Below, piece by piece: positions 1 to 12,800 of a DNA stretch of 64,000 bases; position 1 is the first letter of the stretch, and each line of letters opens with the position of its first letter. Source of the DNA: Kryptolebias marmoratus (taxonomy: Eukaryota; Chordata; Actinopteri; Cyprinodontiformes; Rivulidae). The notes beneath the pieces were generated by a model. The model worked only from the letters and a program-made list of their open reading frames with translations. It had not been told where the DNA came from and ran no database searches. The stretch lies in assembly GCF_001649575.2 (NCBI RefSeq), contig NC_051433.1, positions 21,558,238-21,622,237 on the forward strand. Direction: 5' to 3'. The translations under genes were made by a program, and so were the position numbers.

Positions 1-841
1 ATGACCAATCTCTTAAGAATGAGATCAGGATAAAAAGGAAGGACGACACTCTTTCCCTTCCATGTGTCATAACATCCTCTGGAAGTTTTTCCCAGCGAAG
101 CCATCAGTCATCGAGTGGTATTTCTACACCAACGTCTATGGTGGACATACCACCACCTTTTGACCTAGCATACATCACAAAGAGACCAGTCACCAAGAGT
201 TCACCATCCCTCCTAATCCATCATGACCCTACTGAAATACCTAAAAAGAAGTCCTCATTCAAGCGCTTTCTGGCACTCAAGTTTAAGAAGAAGACAGATT
301 CAAAGGGCTTCAGTGATGGAAGTGTTCGCTCTTCACGGTCTTCCTCTGAGTCCAGCCATCATGGTGCAAGAGTTGTAGAGCTCGATCGTATAAGCACCGG
401 CAGCTCTTCTCAGCTTCAGTCCCGCCTTGTTAACCCCAAACAGCATCCATCAGACCTAACATCCGCTTTTGTCCTCTACAAAGACCGCCCCAGGAGGAAA
501 GGGGACCCTAAATCTGATGGCAGGAGTGTCTCCAGAGTGGAGTCCTTCGAGGAGCGCTCCCGCCGCTCTGTCAGGCCGTTGCCTTTGACCAAACCTCGCT
601 CCATCTCCTTCCCCAGTGCAGACACCTCAGACTATGAAAACATCCCAGCCATGAGCTCAGACTATGAGAACATCCAGATTCCAGGAAGGGCGACCAGATC
701 TCACACTGTTACAGAGTTTTTTGAGAATCCAACCCGCACAACAATAACCTGTAATGAAAATGATGGCTATGTGGATATGAACAGCTTCCCTGGGATTGAC
801 AGCAAACCTCAGACAGTGATATCAAAAACAGACAATGAAAG
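1..841 (+). CDS. fgd5: fgd5 coding exon w1 (partial at 5' end)
   Basis: The frame starting at base 3 is open from the window edge to the donor AAAG|GTAAGT. The exon therefore begins upstream of the window, and the ATG at 138 is internal rather than the start. It encodes the end of the long disordered N-terminal region: a Ser-rich stretch, a Lys-rich patch (KKKSSFKRFLALKFKKK), two SDYENI tyrosine motifs at 633 and 663, and GYVDM with its tyrosine at 768. It ends in phase 2. Confidence 0.93.
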
Positions 842-3800
842 GTAAGTTAGAGGCATTTTCACAAGAAAATGAAGATTACCATAGCGCAAACCTTATCTCT
901 GGTGACATCTGGTGATATATTATTTTTGCCTGCTTTGTTTTTGAGAAATAGTCAGATAATTTAACTTTTGTCCCTTTTGTACCATATACTTTACTTTACT
1001 TTAAATCCCAGGGCACATAGTAAATCCTCACCATGGAGCTGTAAAGAGATGTCAAACCACATCCACAGAGATGTCTCTGGGCTCTGGATTTGATCATATT
1101 TTCAGAGCAAACATATCTGAAGACTTCAGAACTAATCTTGAATTAACTGAGAAAAAAAAAGTAAAATAAAATGCAGATTAGCCAGTAATAAAAGTTTACA
1201 GGTTCTGTTTTACATATTACTTCATCTTCAATTGCCTTAACGCTGTCCTATATATATAGATAAATAGATAGATATATTTAAACTGTGTGCTCTTGGTTGG
1301 TGACAAAAGAAGTGAGAATGTTTTTCTCTGATATCAGGAAATCACTTGTGAACTAGTCGACTGAGTTGCTAGGTGCACACTTATCCACTCATGACTCCAA
1401 TCTAGACCCTTGTAAGGCTGCAGATATTCTCTAACTGCATCGCAGGTGAGCAAAAATCACCTGGCTGAGTACAATCGGGTTCCTCTTATTGGAAAGTGTT
1501 GTGTGTGAGAAATGAGCAGCCTGTTGTGTCAGGCTTCACTGGCTTTGGGAAGATGGACAATGCTTGTGGGAGAGCTTAGTTCAGTTTTTTTGTTACTTGG
1601 ATGTAAAGGTCACATCTGGTGCTGCTGCTTCCTATGCAAGTCTGAGGTAATAGAACAGGTAAAGGCAATGAGGTAGCTCATTGACTGCAGCTTGTACACA
1701 TTAGAGAAAGTCATTATGGATGCAATTAAAAGTGACAAAATGGGTGAGGGGCTTCTTTCACACATCGAAGTGGAGGAGGATAAAAGAAAAAGTGAGAAAC
1801 CAGCGGTGGGGAAGTGTTAATAGAAGGAAGCTGATCAATAGAAAAAAACAAGAATTATAACGATGAAGTAGACCAGTGGGTCGTTTTGTAAGAACGGGAG
1901 GAAGAAAGCAAGAGCAGTTCGGGTGTAATTGCTCTCCTGTACCTGACACAGATGTTTAGGAGGGCTTTTATTAAAGTAGCTCTCTCCTGAGTGCTTCTCT
2001 TTCACTGGACTCTCGAGGGTCTGCAGGATTTGCTGCAGTGTGTGATGAAGTGAGGAGTTACAGTGATAAGACTTTACAAAATTATTCCAGCCTTTACCAC
2101 AGCTTCAGTCATTCCCGATCGCAGTCTCTTCCTTTCAGTCTGAAAAATAAAATGTTGTGTTTGTTGAACTCTGTCAAAAGGTTGGGACATAACCTCTTGA
2201 TATATGGTTGGAAGAAAATGCCTTTGATATAACTTGCATCTATTTTTGTAATTATGCATGATATTTAAAAAAAAAATAAAAAAAATGTGATATGCTTGCG
2301 ATATAAAAACAAAACCAAAAACATTTTCCTCACTTCTCTTTTTCTATTTTGTAATAATAGGACTCTCAACAATCTGCTTGCTTTAATATCTCAGTCATTA
2401 TCATCTACATCACGTGTGGGCATCTTGGGATCAGTTACGTTCTATCCGATTGGCCAAATATATTACTGACATGCATGATAATTTCATGGCCTACAATTTA
2501 TTACAGTCCAAGCAGTCTTTTGTGATTTTGTTCCTGCAAGCGTTGACAGTGCAGTGATTTATTATCGCACGCAACCGAAAGTGATGTTTTTTTGCCCATG
2601 TTTGTGTGCAGGTTCATTTGTTTGTCTGTTTGCAAAATATCTCATTATAATAAATTTGAAGGTTTTAACAGATTTTAATAAAAATCTCAGAAAGTAATAG
2701 GTGAACGAGCCTTAGCAAACACAAGAAATAGCTTTAACTTTGTCAATTCCAAAGATATTGAGCTAAATTTAGGTGTGTTGGTGGCTGAGACTCATCCCCA
2801 GCTTATACTCTGAGCGTTAACTCATCACTCAAGAGCTGTTTTTAAAACTCTGGCATTAACCAAAAGATTGAACTCTGTCTGTAAGCAAAATGTCTCCTAA
2901 GACACTTGATAGATTTGCTGTAATTGGCTGTAATCATAGGATGTACATCCACAACTAATTCATTTTTGGAGTGAACCCAAATCAACTGATTTTAGAAAAC
3001 ACAACAAATGACTATAGCACAGTCAGTTTTACAGATACTGACCTAATATTTGGTTTAGTTTGAGCTGAGACTAATTTACAACACATACTGCAAGTGTTAG
3101 ATGTTGTGCAACTTCCTTGCTTAAAACTTTGGCATTAATTGCTCGAGTCAACACTGTCTGTTAGAAAAATATCTCATGAACCATTGGACAGCTTTTAATG
3201 AAACTGTCAGAAAGTAATCATCTACAAAGTTCATCTACAATTGATTAATGTTTTGAGTCAATTCAAGATGGCTGCCACAGCTAACCAACCTTAGCCAACT
3301 CAAGAGCTTAATAAATTTAATATTATTGAGCTTAAAATTGATATAGTAGAAGCGGAGAATGTTTTATTACAACTGGTCTGGGAGGCAATATTTCAATCTT
3401 TAGTTTATATATTTTAGAAAAAATGAACACAGTCATTCTTACATACAATATAATTAATCCTTTATAGTCTCTTTTTTGTGAGGCAGTAGCTATACTTTGC
3501 ATGTCTTTGCATTTGAAACCTTTCCCCTTCACACACAATGCTGACTTGGTGCAAGCTCTTTATGTTCTCCTGATGCTATCGCTGCGTCTCATTGTGTGCT
3601 TGAGATCCCACACAGATCAGAAAGATGCAAAGAGCCTACCCATCTTTTCACTTTGCCTTTACCACATTCCCACCGGAGAAGCTCCTGTTACCAGAGCCTC
3701 TCTTTGGTGAGCTGAGCCACACAAGCCTGGCTTATGTTTTTATTCGAGGACTGTATGTATGTGGGCATAACGTCCTCCTGTATAGTCTCTGTGCGGTTGT

Positions 3801-6800
3801 TGTCTGCCTTTCTGAGTACGTATTGCACTGAATTCTTTTCAAATCTTGACACTATTGCTGTCCCAGGCTACCTAGATGAAGGTGACAGTGATTTATTAAG
3901 AACGCATTCAGCACAGCTGGGCTGGAGACCCACAGAGGACCAAGTTTTCTTTGTAGAGAAGAAAATAACCAAATGGCTTCAAAGAACTGCACACAAAAGC
4001 TCAGTGCCTGCAGTCACACATATGCATTTTAAAGAGAATGCTGCTGAACTGCAGGTTTGCCTAGTTTCTAGTTGTGATTAATGTGCACCGGCATTCAGAC
4101 GCCATGTTAACGCATACATTCAGACTAACTGGGGAAAAAAAAACGTCTTAATTAGCAATGGACCATAGTGTGCAAAAGACAAACAAAAGGCCCAATGATT
4201 TATCTCCAGTTCAACCAAGGTATTTGTTTGTAGGTGTGTGTATGTATGCATATATGTGCAGGCAAACTAAGCTACAGCTCCCTGCTGTTTTATAAAAGGT
4301 GATGCTGCTGCTGAGGATGCTGTCTCAGCAGAACTGTCTCCTCCATGCAGCAACAAATGTGAGCAGGAAAAGCTGTTTTAAAAAAGAAAGTTCAGGATTT
4401 TTATTTTTGCTCATTTTAGAGGCCATTTCGTGTCCACCAAGTAAACTTCAGTCTCTTAAGCATTGAGCGGACTACAAGTTGTACTCCTATATTGCATGAG
4501 TATGCATCTTTGCCATACCCTTTGGCATCATTTTTGCTTTATACAGTTCAGCATAAACCTCTTCAGAGTGATGAAAAAGCCCTGTCATGGCCTTTAAAAC
4601 AGTACTTCCACCCACTGTTGTGTTAGTAGTGATGAGGGAGCCACCTTAAGTTCATTGTTGCACTGGGTGGTGTGCTGTGCAGCAAGGCGGTGGACAGGGC
4701 GTGTCGCTGGCTCGCCAAGGCCCGTTGCCAGACGCACTGAGGTCATGAACAGGTCATCCCAAGGGAGGAAGTTTCCAGCCCAGGAGCTTCCCACCAGCCT
4801 GTTTACAGGAAATGCAGAACACAGGGGTGGAGCTGTGGTGGGAGGTATGGGAGGTGGAGAAAAGAGATGACAGGTAGGATGAAGTGGGAGGAAGGGGCTC
4901 ACTGTGGCGGGGTGAAGGTTTGGACTTTCCCTTGAACAACAAAACGAGGTGTGGTCTCATCAGGAATGTCAAGTCTGCTGTTGTTGTTGCCTCCGTTTGC
5001 CAAGAATGTCTGCAGTCTCTCCTCAAACACACAGCAGTTAAACTGGGTCTCGTATGAAACAATTTAAAGACGTTGAAGTGAGCTTTTTACTATAGTTTGT
5101 TGTGCTTACACTACTGATAAGAATAACTAGGTGAGATCTGTACCAACAGTCCTCTTCTCTGATTTTTATGGATGTGGATACATTTGTTTGTAGCCTTTAG
5201 TTAAAGAAAGAAAAACCCTCAATGGTCACTGAAATAACCTGAAACTGACAAAAGTAAGAATAAAAAAAACTAAAAAAAAACAAAACAAAAAGGAACCAAT
5301 GAATATCAAACATCGCTTTTGAAATTTGATTCAACAAAATGATTAAAAAAACAAACAAGCTAACAAAACCGACCTTGATGGTTTCATTGATGGAAACGTT
5401 ATATTACGTTATATTGTACCATTTTTTGAAGCACACAATTAGCTCCAGAATGCCTTGATACTCTTGAGATTTAATCGTACCCTGTGGGGTTTGTTTTTCT
5501 TTAATGAAAGTGAACAAACAAATTTATCTGTGTCTGTAACTGTGCAATAGAGGCAGCCAATAACAATATGATCAAAGGTAGGGACAGATATGTCAGGCTG
5601 TAAAGAAAGAAAATTATTTTTGTTTTTCTTATGCAAACCTTAAGTCATTCTTTAAAAGCAAATAAATCATCTACATTCTTCAGTTCTGCAAATTAAACTT
5701 GGCTGGCACTTTCACTTCGAACTAAACTTGCCTGCTGAATTTAACAGCAACTATTTTTCTTGTTTCTTACTTTTTGCTTAATAGCATTTGGTAAAAAAGA
5801 TACAAGAAAAATCTTTAAAAATCAACTTGCAGATTAGAATGATAAGTGATTAAAATTTATAAAAGTATGGTAAGGATGATTATAGCATCTCTTGGAGGAA
5901 TGTATATCACCTTTCGTCCTTGCATGTCAAAGCTCATTTTCTGTAAAAATCAACAGATTTTAGCCTCATTTCTGGGTTTGATAAGGTTGATTAGCTGTGG
6001 CCAAATTAAATTGAGTTGACTCCAAAATTTAATAAGCTGTAAATGTACATACAATGAGCATTTTTTGTAAAATATGGCAACTAGTTCATGAGATATTTTT
6101 TTTAACAGTCAAACAAACGAACACACACAGACTAATACATTATCACCCACATTTCATGGCAGTGGCCAATAACTATGCATTGTAGTTCAAAGTACGATGA
6201 TGGCCATATTTCAACATTTGAAATCCTGAACTTAGTCTGAACTAGTTCATTTTACTCTCTAACCTTTTACGAGCTCTAATGAATCATTTTATCCTCTGTA
6301 GTGTTGTGAAATACTGAAACATGAGCATCCTGACTATCTGAGCAGGATACATATATGTGCATGGCATCACATCGTTTCACATACATACGTATTAATTCCT
6401 TAGTTCAGTTTTGCAGATGTGTGCTGTAACGCTACTGCCACACTGTTTTGTGTATTCCTACATATGATGGCATATTTAGAATGTTTTTATGTGGGTCATA
6501 ATGTGAAAAAATGAAACATGTTGTAAAACGTTAGGTCTTGTGACATACATGATGCCTGTGTAACATTTATGATGCCTTCTAATCGTGGAAAGTTTGTGTG
6601 TATTGGGCTGAAGGGTGGGCAGCATGGCAGCACAGTGGTAAGAGCTGTCACCCCCCCGGAGAGAAGGTCACAGGATCACTTCCTGGCATGCAACCTTTGT
6701 GTGGAGTTTGCATGTTCTCCCTGTGCATGCGTAGGTTATTCCAGTTTTCTCCCATTACCAAAAACATACATGTTACATTCATTGGCAACTCTAAATTATG

Positions 6801-9800
6801 AGAGTGTGAGCGTGAATGGTTGTTAGTCTCTAGTGTTCCTGTTAAGCAGCCTTTTAAGAATGTCCCTCTCCCATAGTGACTGCTGGAGATAGGCACCAGC
6901 TCCTCCTCAACCCAGAAAGGAAAATTGGGTAAAAGAAAATGGAAAGATGGGTTGAAGGGTGGGAAAGTCACAGTGTAAGCATGGTGCATACTACGTTGCT
7001 GTAGTGTAACCATCTTGTTGTTTTTGTTGGCATGGCATTTTGGTCTTATGTGTGATGGACCGAAGCATCTGTGTTGCTCATCAACATCTTCTTGTAGCAG
7101 TTTTTTATGAGCTTGTGATGTCTGAATGTCAGTCTTCTATCAGCATCTAGACATGCTCTCACTTAGCTTCATCTGGGTCTTCTTGCTAGTCCTCTCTGTT
7201 GCTGTACTTTGACAGATCTGAGAGGGTCAAAGAAACGGGTAAAAGATTGATCTCTGACAGCTGGTCTTCTGTTCTCCTCATCTTCAAGTAAAGTCCAAAC
7301 CAAACCCACAACAGCAACTTGGAGATCAATTTGTTCTTGGTCTATGTTTGTGAAACGAATGACAAGTAAAAAACATTGATCTTATACCAGTGTTGTTGAT
7401 CTCAAATACATACATACACGTTATTGGTACTCTTACAACAACACATATACTGAAAATATATGCAGTAGCTACCACACAACATTGTGGACAACATTGTATT
7501 TATGTGGTACATATGCCAAGAACAAGAAAGACAAACAATAGCAATCCAAATTACACTGGTGCTGCTGGAGATCACACTATGTATGCTAAAGTATCAGACC
7601 TATAAAGAGGCGATGTTGTGTTTTTCTTTCAATCATGTATCTTAATACACCATATAAATTATGAAAGATATACAAACATGAGACAAGTTTATAAATAATC
7701 TTCGTCCTCATTTTCAAATACTTGTTTATGGCTAAACTAATTGTGGAGGTCTTTTAACTGGTGACAGTAGTCAATTTTCCGTCATCTATTCAGCACAAAA
7801 AATCCTCTGAGTGATTAATGACGCCGTGAGTGCAAAAATTGACTTGAAAGATTAAAATCAATTTCAGCATAAATGTGCAAAACCCATCGAGAGTGATGTG
7901 CTTCTCCATGTAAAATGAAAAGCCTACATTGAGAAGTTTCTGTCTCTTTGCCCTCTGTGGGAACTCAGTTAACTCTCAGTCACATTTAAAGTAATATCAG
8001 AGATTTTACCACATACCACCTGACTCACAAACATCACAGTGTAGAATTAATATCCTGACTCAGTCACATCACTGCAAGGCCACAGAAGTCATATATTCAT
8101 CGTCGTCAATTATTTTCCATAGGAGACACAACAGACAGCCTACAAATAGTCCTCCTCACTAAAAGCAGCAAACACTTTAAAAGTGCCTCTATTTTTAATC
8201 CCTCCATTAGTATCACTGTCTTCTATAGTTAGCAAGCTAATGAACCCATTCTGTTGGTCTTGTTTCCTATAATGGTGCCATTACAAGTGGGAAAAGACCT
8301 GCTCTAATATATATTTTAATAGGCAGTGTTTAGCTCAATTGATTTACATATTACAAGCTCCATCAAATTCACTGAAGACTAGTGGAATGAGTTTGTATTT
8401 TTACCATGGAGTCATTGTGTCCTCCTCTAAATTTGACACAGTAGATTTAACTTTGTCATGTTATCTGCTATAATGGCATTGTCTTAATAATCTTTGGAAA
8501 AGTCTTCTATATTATTACCATGGCGGATCCTTATATAGTTCATAGTTGTTTAACTGTAGTAAAACTGTCAGTTCTGTGTAAACTTGGCTTTTTTTCTTCT
8601 TTTCCTTAAATCGTGCCACTTTGAAACAGTAAAGTCTTACGTATAGAACAATTTGTATGCCTGTTACGATTTCTGTGGAACAGTCCTATAAATAATTGAG
8701 GACTGTGGTGGTGGAAGAAGAAAAAGGTGAAGGTGAACCTCCTCACAAGAGTTGCTCTTGGTCATTTGATGGATTGTATGATAAATCAGAGCTGAAGAAT
8801 GAGTTCAGAGAAGAACAATCCCCTCCAGTTCTCTTTCCTTCACAGCAACACCCAGGAGCCCAGGCTACAGGCTGACCCGGCTGGTCTGAGGTCAACTATG
8901 AGTAATGGGCCGTAGGTGCTTTCACAAGCCCACCCACAAAAGGCTGTTAGAGGTCCTGCTTGTGCGTGTGAAAATGAAAGCTTGGGGTGCAGAGTGAGCC
9001 GTGTGAAAGATGTCTGAATGAAGATGAAGTCCAGTGGATAACTCTGTTAACCTTTAGCCTTCGGAAAGTAGTTTATACCCCGTTCACACTGATGAATAGT
9101 ATCAATATTCTATGTTCCATTACAGCAAAAGCAGGTTTCTCAATACTCCTCGATAAAGTAAAAATTAATAACAAATAAAAAGCCTAGCATTCCTTAAAGG
9201 ATTGCCCATCGCCTGTTGCCTTTCATGCCAAAGTTTTAAACTAAGATCATCTTGTGTTGGGAGAATCTATACAGGACCTCACACCCAGAGTATGTATTGT
9301 GAATAACTCTCAGCTACTACCACGTCAGATTTTAGCGCAATATCAGTAAAAGTGACTGAGGTATGGCCATTTTTGTTTTTTAAGGTCAGTCAGCTGTGGC
9401 AGCTATTAAATCAGGTTTACTCAAAAGTGTAATCAATGTTACTTGTGCATCCGGTGTTTACTTTCTTGAAGTGAAATTAAAATCTATCCAGTGGTTTATG
9501 GGGTATTTTGCTAACAGACAGACAAGGTTGACTCCAACATTTAATGCTGAGGTCTTAAGCAAAGATGTCACATAATTAGTGGCACTTGGAGCATGTGTTG
9601 TGAATAACTCTCCACTACAAGCACGACAAATTTGATCACAATATCTGTAGAATTGATTGAATTGGAGCCTTTTTTTGTGTGTGTGTGTGGCCATATTGTG
9701 TTGGATTGGCTCCAATGGTTATTCACTTATAAAAGGTACATCCAGTTATTGTTTATTGAAACCTTCATTTAAATCTATTAAGTGGTTCATGAGATATTTT

Positions 9801-12800
9801 GCTAACAGACAAACTTTACTCCAAATAGTTAATGGCAACATTTTAAACAAAGATCTTACTGGAAATGCTCAGAGTATGTGTTGGGTGGTCAGTCTCAGCT
9901 ACGACAGCACCCATTTTAGATCCATCAGCTGTGGCAGCCATCCTGAATTGGGTTGTTAAATTGATCAGCTGTAGATGTACATCCACTGATTACTTTCTGC
10001 TGGTTTTGTTAAAGTTTGACCACTGGTTTCATAACATATTTTGTCACACAAACAAATACAAGTCAAAACCCCTTTGCCTTTCAGCAGCGGGGGATAATTA
10101 ATCTGTAATTGTGTGATTGTAGATCATTAGGCTACCTCTAATTTTGTGACCGTTGTGGTTTTGCAATTTCTATGTATGTCATGAAAAAAAAAAAATTACC
10201 AGTGTCACATTGCCACATTTATAGTTCTGTTATTTTTTATAATTTCCTGCTGATGTGATTGCTGTCAAACATACTCACTGTGTCATAATGGGCCAGAGGG
10301 TATAAGTAATTAGTGCAGGTTGCATTTAAAAGGGATTACATGTAAAATGGTCTACGGTGAATCCCTTCAGGTATAACAACATACAGAAGGATTAAAGGAA
10401 CAAGCGTTGCACCTCTTCAGGAGCTAATCTGTAAAGGGATTACAGTGAACCTCTGAAGCTCTTTATATGAGCTGAAATGCTCAGAGACACACACAGGAAG
10501 TACAAAAACATACATCCACAGAGGACTGGAGGTTTCAAATCGGGTTTGAACATGTCCCGCGTGAATATGGTGGCTTTTTACTCTAAAATGTGCATTTGGG
10601 AATTTGTTCCCCCCTTGCTGCTTTGTATTCCCAAACGAAAATACACAGGGTTTCTTGTTCATTATCAGTTCAGTGCCTCTTAAAGTATGTTGTGTCATAT
10701 TTCATGGCAGGGGTTTCGCTGTTATTATGCTGTCTTTTTGTCTCTTGACAGTGCCTACACAGAGCCTTTCCCAATGAGCACAGTCTCTGCCAGGCTGTCA
10801 GCCGATGAAGACCACGGACGAACCTCAGAGGAGGAAGACGGCATCATGGAGCAAAGTTATGACCGACAGGTGTGTGATGAGATACAGAAAAACAAAGCAC
10901 TGACTGATTAATAAACAATAGGAGAACCAAATGACTGGCCCTTTCTTTGGCAGTATGAATCCTGCATTTAGGCTGAATTTCCCATGTACTCGTACTATAA
11001 AAATCAGATACTTTATAGCAGTTCTTAGATGGACCTCACCCATCCTGCTGCTGTCACAATAATAACAACCCTCTGTTCTTGTCATGTGACATGAACTTCC
11101 TTGTTTTCTTTATCCTCAAAAAAAAAATACAGTAAATCGAACAAAGAAAACTCAAGAAGGAAGGGGACTGGAGAGACTTAAGTCAGTCCAGAAACTTTTT
11201 TTTTAAGTCCCTTTAAAATAAAGTTTAACACTGAATAAGGACAGGGGCCAGTAAAAGGCCTCAACGTAACGCTTTCACTCCCGTGTTTTGAGTCCCAGTG
11301 ATTAGCCTATAAATTAATGAGCAGCGTTGTTGCCACCACTACACCTACAGCCACTCATAAATAATGCATCCGAATTTAAACGTTTCCTACTTGAGAAAAT
11401 TTCATGTCTGAGCTTCGCAGTAATGAAATAATCTGTCTTCCTTTGACAACTGAAATGCAAAAAAAATAATAATAAATGAGATGGAAAATTTGTTGTTTCG
11501 TCAGCCTCTTTAGCTCCTGTGTAGTTGTTGCTATTAATGTTTGAGAGGACTGAGTGCCCACAGAGAGCCTTTAACATTAACTGTGTTCATTCATCTCTTA
11601 CCACTTTCCCTTCTTGTCACGCAGATTGATGGCCGATCTCGAGCGTTCTACATTGCCAAGGAGCTCGTCGACTCTGAGAGACTGTGAGTACCTGTGCTTG
11701 TGGATTACTCCGCAGCGGTCCATCCTCCTGGATGCAATCACGAACACCACGCTGAAACAAAACCTGAATTTTGTAATATGAATATTATTGCTGTCCCTTT
11801 AATGCTGCGGTTCAGTTCCTCTCAACTGTACCTTCTCTGCTGCATTGCCAATCCATCAAGCAGTAGGCAGCCAATTACACAAGTGTCCTGCCGCACACTT
11901 AACTATTCCTCGGATGTGGTTTCTTCATCACGCATCACCTAAATAATTTAATGAGTCTCAAAGACGAATAGACTGAGTTGTTCGGAGGGTTGTAAGTTTC
12001 TTTCCACAGTTTAATGTAAATCTTTTCTTGTCTTTACAGACACGTCAGTGCCCTCAAGCACATTCAGGAGGTAAGAGAACGATTTCCGTCACACCACAGC
12101 CTCTCCTAAAAATCTCTCCTAAAGATTTAAAGGAGGATTAAAGAATTAAAGATTTCTTAACAAACCGTTAATATGATCATAACGTACATGTCTGCTTCCC
12201 AGTCTCTGTCTCCTCCTCCTCCTCCTCCTCCTCCTCCTCCCTCTTCTCCCTTTGTTATGTTCCCTGTACGTTTATCAGTGTTGTTGCAGCAACATTTACT
12301 TCCTGGTCTTGACAAAGTTGCCGTGTTGTATTCTGGAGTGGTTTGTTCTAAGAAGTCCTCCTCCCCCAAGCTTCATCTTGCACACCTTGACTGCTTTAAA
12401 AACTTACATATAACTGTAACAAAAAAGACACTTGGGGCTTTAATGTGCTCTTAGATAGATGCACAGATAGACCTGCTTCTTATAACCATGTTGGCTACAA
12501 AGCAGAGAATTTGCCTCTCAGTGGAGAAACAAGTGCAGCAGATCCATAGGAGAGGGTCTTTTCCATTGTTTTCGACACACAGCTGTTCGAAACATGTCAA
12601 ATGAAAAAACCTCAAATATGTATGGGGTTAAAAACAAATAATGTTTAACATGTAAAATAACCTTTTATACTGCAAATGCATCCATCCTTCTGGGTCGTGG
12701 GGTCACTGGCGGGGGACAGGTTTCAAGTCCATCACAGGGACACAAAGAGACAAACAACCACTCACACACTTACTCACATCTAGGGGAGTTACTGCAAATA

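Larger units (their letters stand above)
842..10751 (+). other. fgd5: fgd5 intron after exon w1 (9.9 kb)
   Basis: No coding exon is visible in this intron. It contains hairpin-ended repeat copies at about 2560-3360, 5940-6170 and 9182-10090, a fish SINE at 6616-6985, and a more GC-rich stretch at 4600-5060 with a forkhead/ETS-like overlap at 4800-4812. The short open frames in it have no recognisable domain. The rest is AT-rich sequence in which I see nothing. Confidence 0.8.

Noticed and set aside
138..845. ATG at 138 as the fgd5 start
   Set aside because: The same frame is open upstream to the window edge and encodes FGD5-like sequence, so this Met is internal.
3734..4081. 115-codon frame in the first visible fgd5 intron
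   Set aside because: No recognisable domain, no conserved partner exon and no promoter context.
12157..12454. Proline- and glycine-run frames on both strands
   Set aside because: They are translations of the (TCC)n microsatellite.
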